From an uncultured Clostridia bacterium (GTDB taxonomy: Bacteria; Bacillota; Clostridia; TANB77; CAG-508), in assembly GCA_934167435.1 (NCBI GenBank), contig CAKPKZ010000041.1, positions 1 through 11,699 of the forward strand: DNA of 11,699 nt, in the 5' to 3' direction. Below are positions 6,086 through 11,696 of the stretch, one piece after another. Below the pieces are notes generated by a model, which made no database searches, was not told the DNA's origin, and was given only the letters and a program-made list of their open reading frames with translations. A program made the position numbers and the translations under genes. Position 1 is the stretch's first letter. The number at the start of each line of letters is the position of its first letter.

Positions 6086-6589
6086 ATGGAAAAAAGAGAT
6101 TTGTATGATAAAAAAAGAAATTTAACTGGTGAAACAATCTATAAAGGAGAAGTAGTGCCAGAAGGACTATATATAGTTGTAGTACTTATTTATATACAAA
6201 ATTCAAAGGGAGAGTTTTTACTACAAAAAAGAAGCAAAAGAAAAAATGGATTATGGGCAACAACAGGGGGACATCCAAAATCAGGAGAAGATAGTATTCA
6301 GGGAATATTAGCAGAAATAAAAGAAGAAATCGGTATAGAGTTGAATCCACAAAAATTAGAAAAATACTATGGAGGAAGATCTGAAAAAGAAAGAGTTTTT
6401 TGGGATGATTATTATATAAAAATGGACATTGATAATATTGAAGAATTAGAATTGCAAGAGGAAGAAGTGGAAAAAGTAGGTTGGTTTTCAATCGATGAAA
6501 TAAAGCAGATGAATGAAAGTGGTAACTTTTTTAAAAATCATTATGAAGAGTTTGAAGTTTTGATGGATTGGCTGAAAGAAAATAAGTAG
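6086..6589 (+). CDS. NUDIX hydrolase 2 (IPP isomerase/YfcD-like layout)
   Basis: This 167-residue NUDIX protein has the N-terminal segment typical of the IDI/YfcD side of the superfamily (DLYDKKRNLTGETIYKGEVVPEG), followed by FLLQKRSKRKNGLWATTGGH. The box spans Gly62 to Ile84 and keeps E68, E77, E80, E81 and G83. However, the Arg that normally precedes the first Glu of REUXEE is Ala76. The metal-binding glutamates are intact, so activity is possible. Its ribosome binding site and start codon lie in a 25-base stretch identical to that of the DUF898-like gene. A possible extended -10 (TGT-TATATT, 6053-6061) lies upstream. The substrate is unknown. Confidence 0.88.
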   Translation: MEKRDLYDKKRNLTGETIYKGEVVPEGLYIVVVLIYIQNSKGEFLLQKRSKRKNGLWATTGGHPKSGEDSIQGILAEIKEEIGIELNPQKLEKYYGGRSEKERVFWDDYYIKMDIDNIEELELQEEEVEKVGWFSIDEIKQMNESGNFFKNHYEEFEVLMDWLKENK

Positions 6590-6660
6590 ATCAAGAAAAT
6601 AGTATTAATGATTAGAGATTTGGCCAAAACTGTAATAAAAGCAGTTGAAGGTTATGTGGA

Positions 6661-6676
6661 AAGGAGACTTTTATTG
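6661..6676 (+). promoter_or_regulatory. Ribosome binding site and TTG start that set the ASCH gene start
   Basis: AAGGAG (6661-6666) stands seven bases before TTG (6674-6676). The upstream in-frame ATG at 6608 has no Shine-Dalgarno sequence. Confidence 0.7.
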
Positions 6677-7057
6677 AAAGCGTTAACAATAAAACAACCA
6701 TGGGCAAGTTTAATAATGCTTGGTTATAAAAGATTTGAATTTAGAAGTTGGAGAACAAATTATAGAGGTAAGTTACTTATTCATGCTGGGCAGGGAATAG
6801 ATAAACAAGCAATGTTAAGGTTAGAAAAATATTTGCCAAGAGAATTGCCTATGGGAAAAATATTAGGAAAAGTAACATTGGTAGATTGCATAAAATGTGA
6901 TGAAAATTTTAAAGAGAAATGTTTGAAAGAAAATAAAGATGTTTATGATAAAAGTACATTCGTTGAAAAATTTGCATGGCAGCTTGAGAATGTAGAAGTG
7001 TTTGATGAACCGATTGAGGCAAAGGGACATTTGAGTTTGTGGGAGTTTGAGATTTAA
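6674..7057 (+). CDS. ASCH-domain protein (ASC-1 homology, nucleic-acid/nucleoside related)
   Basis: This 127-residue protein is a single ASCH domain: KALTIKQPWASLIMLGYKR at the start, then FEFRSWRTNYRGKLLIHAG and MGKILGKVTLVDCI, ending LSLWEFEI. ASCH domains bind RNA or nucleosides, and E. coli YqfB of this fold is an N4-acetylcytidine amidohydrolase. The TTG start at 6674 matches the usual family N-terminus (M-K-A-L-T-I-K-Q-P-W) and has a good ribosome binding site. The frame is open back to ATG 6608, adding 22 basic residues (TVIKAVEGYVERR and others), which look like non-family sequence. It follows NUDIX hydrolase 2 and ends about 60 bases before a strong terminator, so it closes the transcription unit. 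Confidence 0.82.
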   Translation: MKALTIKQPWASLIMLGYKRFEFRSWRTNYRGKLLIHAGQGIDKQAMLRLEKYLPRELPMGKILGKVTLVDCIKCDENFKEKCLKENKDVYDKSTFVEKFAWQLENVEVFDEPIEAKGHLSLWEFEI

Positions 7058-7117
7058 TATTAGAACTCATAACCCGAAACGAGCAAATAAAAATTAAATT
7101 ATAGAATATAGATAGGA

Positions 7118-7151
7118 GTAAGACTACAAGAAAATAAGTAGTCTTATTTTT
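7118..7151 (+). terminator. Rho-independent terminator after the ASCH gene
   Basis: The stem TAAGACTAC (7119-7127) pairs with GTAGTCTTA (7138-7146), extended by G:T and A:T pairs, and is followed at once by TTTTTGTATTTT. This is a textbook terminator. It separates the unit 5168-7057 from that starting at 7270. Confidence 0.9.
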
Positions 7152-7152
7152 G

Positions 7153-7172
7153 TATTTTACCCCAGTAAAATA
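7153..7172. repeat. Short hairpin with C-rich loop
   Basis: TATTTTAC (7153-7160) pairs with GTAAAATA (7165-7172) around CCCA and is followed by CCCCTACC. The two C4 runs, 8 bases apart, are unusual in a region this AT-rich. No function is evident. Confidence 0.45.
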
Positions 7173-7233
7173 CCCCTACCACGATGAAAAATAATAGAAA
7201 TAAATGTAAACTATGGAATAATTAAGGAATTTG

Positions 7234-7242
7234 TGATATAGT
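7234..7242 (+). promoter_or_regulatory. Extended -10 promoter of the triple-domain gene
   Basis: TGA-TATAGT at 7234-7242 is an extended -10 about 28 bases before the ATG. Only a poor -35 (TGGAAT, 7214-7219) is found at 17 bases. The upstream terminator makes a promoter in this gap necessary. Confidence 0.5.
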
Positions 7243-7269
7243 AATAGCAATAAGGAAAGAGGAGAGCTT

Positions 7270-8832
7270 ATGGAATATATAGATATATTTGATGAAAATA
7301 ATAATCCAACAGGACAAATAAAAGAAAAGGAGAAAGCACATGAAGAAGGCGATTTTCATAGAACAGCACATGTTTGGATTGTAAATGACAAAAATGAATT
7401 ATTATTACAAAAAAGAAGTGCGAATAAGAAATCACACCCTAATTGCTGGGACATATCTGGAGCAGGACATATAAAAGCAGGAGAAAGTGTAATTGATGGA
7501 GCAATAAGGGAATTAAAAGAAGAATTAGGAGTTGAAGCAGAAGAAAAAGATTTACAATATATTGCAACAATTAAAAGAACAAAAAATCCTAAAAATATGG
7601 AATTTGGATATGTATACTTATTAAGATGTAATAAGAAAATCAGCGATTATATTTTTGAAGATGAAGAGGTTTCAGAAGTTAAATATGTTTATTATGAAGA
7701 ATTAGAAAAAATGGTTAAAGATAAAGCAGAAAGATTATTATTACATGATGAAGAATTTAAAAAATTATTTGAATATATAAGAAATAAAGAAAAAGACAAA
7801 TATTATATTGATATTGCAATAGAAATAAGCAAAAATGCTAAATATCCTTATGGTGCTATTGTAGTAAAAGATGATGAAATAATTGGTAGAAGTGATGATA
7901 AAACTTTAATGGAAACAAGTATGTATTCTCATGCTGAATTAGAAGCAATTGAAAGTGCTTCTAAAAATAAAAATTTATATGGAGATTTGAAAGGTGCGAC
8001 AATGTATACATCTTGTGAACCATGTATGATGTGTATGGGAGCAATTTTATATGAAGAATTTTCAAAAATAGTCTATGCAGCAACATTACAAGATAGTAAT
8101 GATAATTATTGTCCAGAAATGATTACTAACATAGATGAACTTGCAAAGTATGGAAATAAGATTGAAATAATAAAAGAATTACATAGAGAAAAAGCAGTAG
8201 ACATTTTAAAGAGAAGGGGAGAATTGATTAATATGAATATAGACAAAAAAACAAATATATTTGTTTTACATTCATTAAATGGGGATACAATAAATATTTG
8301 GGGACAAGATATTAAAGAGAACTTTAATAAACGAAGTATAGAAGTAATACTACCAAAGTTTCCTATTAGAGCAGATTCAAGTTACGAAAAATTTAAAGAG
8401 ATTTTAAAAGTATATCTTGATAATAAAATATTAAATGAAAATAGTATTGTTATAGGTCATTCAATAGGTAATGCATATTTTATAAGATTTTGTAAGGAAA
8501 TGAATTATATACCTAAAGCATATATAGCAGTTGCTCCAGGTGCTGTTTATAATATTCCAAGCAACAGAAATGATTATATTGTAAAAGTTAAAGAACAAGC
8601 ATATTGTAAACAAGAACAATTAGATTTTATAAAGGAAAAGGTAAAAGTTAAATATTGCTTATATTCAGATGAAGATGAACCAAAGGAAGAAATGTTTAAA
8701 AGATTTATAGAAGATACGAAGTCAAAAGGTATATATTTAAAATATTATAATCATTTTGATGGTTATCACAGAATATATAAAATTCCAGAATTGACTGAAT
8801 TGATAAATAAAATATTGAATGGAGATGAATAG
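7270..8832 (+). CDS. Triple fusion: NUDIX hydrolase - zinc deaminase - RBBP9/YdeN-like serine hydrolase
   Basis: This 520-residue protein has three enzyme domains in one uninterrupted frame. Residues 1-172 are an IDI/YfcD-type NUDIX domain with a complete box (G66, E72, R80-E81, E84-E85, G87). Residues about 176-320 are a cytidine deaminase-superfamily domain of the guanine deaminase/TadA type. It has the zinc and catalytic motif H221-A-E223 and P251-C252-M-M-C255, for deamination of a base, nucleoside or nucleotide. Residues about 322-520 are an RBBP9/YdeN-type alpha/beta hydrolase with nucleophile Ser398 in GHSIG, a likely acid in SDEDEP (Asp467 or Asp469) and His495 or His500 in HFDGYHR. 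All three active sites look intact. The ribosome binding site is AGAGGAG, four to five bases from the ATG. The next gene begins two bases after the stop. A methionine at 322 (ATG 8233) sits at the third domain's start, but its nearest AGGGGAG is rather far. Substrates are unknown. Confidence 0.88.
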   Translation: MEYIDIFDENNNPTGQIKEKEKAHEEGDFHRTAHVWIVNDKNELLLQKRSANKKSHPNCWDISGAGHIKAGESVIDGAIRELKEELGVEAEEKDLQYIATIKRTKNPKNMEFGYVYLLRCNKKISDYIFEDEEVSEVKYVYYEELEKMVKDKAERLLLHDEEFKKLFEYIRNKEKDKYYIDIAIEISKNAKYPYGAIVVKDDEIIGRSDDKTLMETSMYSHAELEAIESASKNKNLYGDLKGATMYTSCEPCMMCMGAILYEEFSKIVYAATLQDSNDNYCPEMITNIDELAKYGNKIEIIKELHREKAVDILKRRGELINMNIDKKTNIFVLHSLNGDTINIWGQDIKENFNKRSIEVILPKFPIRADSSYEKFKEILKVYLDNKILNENSIVIGHSIGNAYFIRFCKEMNYIPKAYIAVAPGAVYNIPSNRNDYIVKVKEQAYCKQEQLDFIKEKVKVKYCLYSDEDEPKEEMFKRFIEDTKSKGIYLKYYNHFDGYHRIYKIPELTELINKILNGDE

Positions 8833-8833
8833 T

Positions 8834-9709
8834 ATGATAGATATACACATGCACACAATATATTCAGATGGAGATAAAACGGTAGAAGAAGTACTAAAAA
8901 TGTGTGAAAAAAGAAGACTAGAATATATATCAATAACAGACCATGATACTTGTAAGCAATATGATGATGAAGCATTAAAATACAATAAAATTTTTAGCGG
9001 TAAAATTATAAAAGGTTCAGAATTACATGCAGTATTTCAAAATAAAAATATTGAAATATTAGCCTATAATATAAATCCAAATGTGATTAATCAATGGTGC
9101 GAAAAATATTATTCAGATGACAAATTAAGAGAACAGCAAAAGATGTGCAGACAAAGGTTATTTGATATATGTGATAAGCACGGATTAATATATGATGAAA
9201 GTAAAATAAGAAAGCCTAAGAAAGCATCCGAATATGTAGAAAGACCGATTTATGAAGAATTGATAAAACATAATGAAAATCATAAAATATTAGGAGAATT
9301 TACAGAATCATTTAGTGTATTTTTTAGAAAAGGTTTAGCAAATCCAGAAAGTAGTTACTTCATGAATCATATAGAATCTAGACCACCATACAGGGAAGTT
9401 ATTGATATTATTCACAAAGCAGGAGGAAAAGCATTTTTAGCACATCCATTTGAATATAAATTTGAAGATACAATAGGTTTTATTGATGATTTAAGAAAAG
9501 AAGCAGAATTGGATGGTATAGAATGTTTCCACCCATCTTCAGCTGACGATAATAAAAAAGATATTTTAGTAGAGTATGCTAGAAGAAATAATTTATATAT
9601 TAGTGGTGGAAGTGATTATCATGGAAGTCCAAAACCAGATATAGAAATAGGTGTTGGAAGAGGAAATCTAAACATTTCTAAAGAAATAATAGAAGAATGG
9701 ATAAGATAA
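8834..9709 (+). CDS. PHP-domain phosphoesterase (TrpH/YciV-like)
   Basis: This 291-residue metal-dependent phosphoesterase of the PHP family is of the kind that includes the 3',5'-nucleotide bisphosphate phosphatase YciV/TrpH. Motifs: H5-x-H7 with D12 (DIHMHTIYSDG), D36-H37 in ITDHDT, E63-H65 in GSELHA, H204 in LAHP, H233 in FHP, and D261-H263 in GGSDYHG. Together these give a full set of metal ligands. The central insertion (about 90-185) and the EVIDIIHKAGGKAF segment also fit. I chose ATG 8834, because GGAG (8821-8824) is nine bases upstream and family members start M-I-D-x-H. The frame opens five codons earlier at ATG 8819, inside the fusion gene. It starts two bases after the stop of the triple-fusion gene, so they are co-translated. 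Confidence 0.9.
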   Translation: MIDIHMHTIYSDGDKTVEEVLKMCEKRRLEYISITDHDTCKQYDDEALKYNKIFSGKIIKGSELHAVFQNKNIEILAYNINPNVINQWCEKYYSDDKLREQQKMCRQRLFDICDKHGLIYDESKIRKPKKASEYVERPIYEELIKHNENHKILGEFTESFSVFFRKGLANPESSYFMNHIESRPPYREVIDIIHKAGGKAFLAHPFEYKFEDTIGFIDDLRKEAELDGIECFHPSSADDNKKDILVEYARRNNLYISGGSDYHGSPKPDIEIGVGRGNLNISKEIIEEWIR

Positions 9710-9742
9710 AACATATAAATAAATTAATTGGAGGAATAGAAT

Positions 9743-10057
9743 ATGAATGAAAATAATATAAATGGAAAAATCGCTTTTTTAAGAGATACATTCTTAAAAG
9801 CAGAAAAAGATTATTTAGAAGAGTTAATAAAAGAACCTAAATATAAGAATTTTATAGAGGATTTGAATAAGTATAATTCTAAAGAATTATCATTAGAGGC
9901 AGTTAAGAGAATTAGTGCTATTGAAAGTGGAAAAGTAAAAGAAGAAGATTTAGAAAAAGTGGAAACAGAAATTACACTATTACTAGCATCAATTCAAGAT
10001 TGCGTTAGAGAAAAAGTTAAAGAAAAAATAAAAGTAGAAGAAGAATTAGAAATATAA
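9743..10057 (+). CDS. Small helical protein of unknown function
   Basis: This 104-residue protein is rich in Lys and Glu, without signal peptide or TM helix. Predicted by eye it is nearly all helical: segments at about 8-28, 33-43, 50-61 and 66-99, the last with a heptad-like run (VETEITLLLASIQDCVREKVKEKI) that could form a coiled coil. I do not recognise the family; the overall look is a little like YlbF-type small helical proteins, but without clear motifs. It has GGAGG eight bases before the ATG and lies 33 bases after the PHP gene without a terminator, so it is probably the last gene of the same operon. The hairpin at 10063-10090 follows directly. Confidence 0.75.
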   Translation: MNENNINGKIAFLRDTFLKAEKDYLEELIKEPKYKNFIEDLNKYNSKELSLEAVKRISAIESGKVKEEDLEKVETEITLLLASIQDCVREKVKEKIKVEEELEI

Positions 10058-10062
10058 TAGAA

Positions 10063-10090
10063 ATAGCCTAGATTCCACCATCTAGGCTAT
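10063..10090. terminator. Convergent terminator hairpin containing the integrase stop codon
   Basis: An 11-bp perfect stem (10063-10073 with 10080-10090; core TAGCCTAGAT/ATCTAGGCTA) has a 6-base loop. On the - strand it is followed by a T-rich tail (TTTCTATTATATTTC) and fits a terminator of the integrase gene. On the + strand the tail is poor. The stop codon TAG (10068-10070) is part of the stem. Confidence 0.75.
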
Positions 10091-11354
10091 CATCATATAA
10101 ACACTCGATTTTTTCCATATTTTCACGTTTCCTATCTGGAATAGCATGGCAATATTTATTCAAAGTGGTACTTATATCAGCATGTCCTAGAATTTTACTA
10201 AGTACGGGAATTTCCATGCCTTGTTCAATTGCTCTAGTTGCAAATGTATGTCTTAAAGTATGGAATGTAACTTGAACTTTATCAGCATGAGATTTTGCTT
10301 TAGATTTTATATTCTTTTTAATTTTATTTCTAATTGGTTTTTCTTTTTTATCTCGTAAACCGGCATCTATTAACATTAAAGAATATTCTTTCCAAAAAGT
10401 TTTCTGATCATAAGGTTCTCCAATTTGATTACAAAATATAAAATCTTTATTTATATAGGATTTACCAGCTAATTGGATTTCAATTTTTTGTTTTTTCTTG
10501 TGAGTTTTTAATTCTTTAACAATAGGAGAGAGAAGCGGTATTTCTCTATAACTTGTTTGAGATTTTGGAGTATCTAAAATTAATTTAGTTTTATTCTGAT
10601 TTTTAGATGCTTTCTCATGGGTAGATAATCTCTTAATACTATTTCTAACAATTAAATTTTGACCTTTTAAATCAACATCACACCATCTCAAAGCAAGGAT
10701 TTCACCCAATCTCATACCTGTAAATAAATCTAATATAACAACAATTCCTAATCTATAATTTCTAGCAACATGAATTAATTTATTTTGTTCTTCTCTAGTT
10801 AAAACTCTCATTTCTTTTCTAAAAATTTTAGGAGTTCTTATAGTTTCAACGATATTTGTTTGAACTAATCCATTAATATGTGCTTGTTTAAATGAAGCAT
10901 GTAGCATATTATACATATTTTTCAAAGTTTTAGCTGATAAGCCACCTTCACGATTATCTAATCTACCATTGTTCTGTTTATAATTAAAGAATTTTTGTAG
11001 CATTTCTGCTGAAACAGATTGTAATTTTATATTAGAAAAATAAGGTTTCAAATGACCTCGTATATATGTTTCATAACTTGTATATGTAGCAAGTTTTATA
11101 TTAGGCTTAGCATAAGTTTCAAGCCATTTGCTAAGCCAATCTATGAATAATATATTATTTGAATTAGTATAAGTTCCATTCTTTAGAGATAACAAAATGG
11201 CATTTAATTTGTCTTTAACTTCTTTTCTAGTTTTAGCATATACAGATTTTCTGTTAGGCTTTCCATTTTCTTTTACACCTACAGTATATCTAGCTTCCCA
11301 AGTACCATCTTTTCTTTGTCTAATACTGCCTTCATTTTGACCTCTTTTTGACAT
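10068..11354 (-). CDS. Tyrosine recombinase/integrase of a mobile element
   Basis: This 428-residue integrase has the three-part layout of Gram-positive phage and Tn916-type integrases. An N-terminal arm-binding domain (about 5-55, EGSIRQRKDGTWEARYTVG) precedes a SAM-like core-binding domain (about 65-165, FIDWLSKWLETYAKPNIKLAT), followed by the catalytic domain. The catalytic set is complete: Arg215 (TGMRLGE), Lys264 (TPKSQTS), His365 and Arg368 (HTLRH), His391 (LGHADI) and nucleophile Tyr401. A lysine-rich insertion (about 335-359) precedes the HxxR box. The start is ATG 11354, six bases after AAGGAGG. The frame stays open to a TTG at 11381, but that lies upstream of the ribosome binding site. 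Host attachment site and element borders are not certain within the window. Confidence 0.93.
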   Translation of the reverse strand: MSKRGQNEGSIRQRKDGTWEARYTVGVKENGKPNRKSVYAKTRKEVKDKLNAILLSLKNGTYTNSNNILFIDWLSKWLETYAKPNIKLATYTSYETYIRGHLKPYFSNIKLQSVSAEMLQKFFNYKQNNGRLDNREGGLSAKTLKNMYNMLHASFKQAHINGLVQTNIVETIRTPKIFRKEMRVLTREEQNKLIHVARNYRLGIVVILDLFTGMRLGEILALRWCDVDLKGQNLIVRNSIKRLSTHEKASKNQNKTKLILDTPKSQTSYREIPLLSPIVKELKTHKKKQKIEIQLAGKSYINKDFIFCNQIGEPYDQKTFWKEYSLMLIDAGLRDKKEKPIRNKIKKNIKSKAKSHADKVQVTFHTLRHTFATRAIEQGMEIPVLSKILGHADISTTLNKYCHAIPDRKRENMEKIECLYDDSLDGGI

Positions 11355-11360
11355 ATTGAA

Positions 11361-11382
11361 CCTCCTTGATTTAGTAATCAAG
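11361..11382 (-). promoter_or_regulatory. Hairpin that partly covers the integrase ribosome binding site
   Basis: In the mRNA, CTTGATT (11376-11382) pairs with AATCAAG (11365-11371) around a 4-base loop. The right arm overlaps the first bases of AAGGAGG (11361-11367). The stop codon of the upstream ORF (11371-11373) lies at the loop edge. Ribosomes finishing that ORF would open the stem, so translational coupling is likely. Confidence 0.5.
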
Positions 11383-11673
11383 AAGTTTTAGAAAGTTAAA
11401 GCAATCAATAAAACCTTGTCTATATAAGGCATCAGATTCATATTCATTTTCTAAATAAATATAATTGATAAGTTTTTCTAAAGAATCATTAGTATTAGGA
11501 AAGTCCTTTAGAAAATTTTCAATACAAGAATTTTTATTTTTACCAAGCTTCTTATAAATTTCATCTTCTTGTGATAAATAGTTTAGATATGAATTGATTA
11601 GATTATTAAAGAACGCATCAAGTGTTAATGTCAATAAGGAAATGTACAAAATCTTGAATTTAATAATGTACAA
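11371..11673 (-). CDS. Small ORF upstream of the integrase, unknown; start uncertain or 5'-truncated
   Basis: The frame is open from about 11682 to a TAA at 11371-11373. The part after residue about 18 reads like a real, acidic helical protein: NNLINSYLNYLSQEDE, SLEKLINYIYLENEYE and the end YRQGFIDCFNFLKLL. It resembles the small helical proteins often found beside integrases on Clostridial mobile elements. There is no in-frame ATG: the first possible starts are TTG codons at 11671-11673, 11647-11649 and 11632-11634, none with a Shine-Dalgarno sequence. The first residues come from the palindrome at 11653-11696. The gene may therefore start at a weak TTG, or have lost its true 5' end. A possible promoter (TTGACA 11629-11634, TTTAAT 11605-11610) lies within the frame and could serve the integrase instead. 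Confidence 0.5.
   Translation of the reverse strand: MYIIKFKILYISLLTLTLDAFFNNLINSYLNYLSQEDEIYKKLGKNKNSCIENFLKDFPNTNDSLEKLINYIYLENEYESDALYRQGFIDCFNFLKLLDY
11605..11634 (-). promoter_or_regulatory. Possible promoter for the integrase unit
   Basis: On the - strand, a perfect TTGACA (11629-11634) is followed after 18 bases by TTTAAT (11605-11610). It lies inside the small ORF, about 240 bases before the integrase start. The -10 match is fair only. Confidence 0.35.
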
Positions 11674-11696
11674 TTTTGTACATTATTAAATTCAAG
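11653..11696. repeat. Perfect 44-bp palindrome at the right edge
   Basis: Arms of 21 bases (11653-11673 and 11676-11696) are exact reverse complements around TT. The inner half-site AATGTACAA occurs in both arms and a third time at 11641-11649. The AT-rich arms and repeated TGTACA cores are like a strong operator or an element end. Nothing further can be seen because the window stops three bases later. Confidence 0.8.

Noticed and set aside
6186..6491. - strand frame inside NUDIX hydrolase 2, very hydrophobic
   Set aside because: Antisense of an A-rich coding region gives Phe/Leu-rich frames; no start signal.
8233..8832. The RBBP9-like hydrolase as a separate gene starting at ATG 8233
   Set aside because: The frame runs through without a stop, and the nearest Shine-Dalgarno-like run is about 13 bases away. 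An extra internal start cannot be excluded, but a separate gene is not supported.
8737..8985. Two - strand frames at the fusion/PHP border
   Set aside because: Antisense to genes with clear motifs and no ribosome binding site.
11665..11684. CopY/BlaI-type operator (TACA-NN-TGTA)
   Set aside because: The two half-sites here are separated by four bases, not two, so the known box is not matched.
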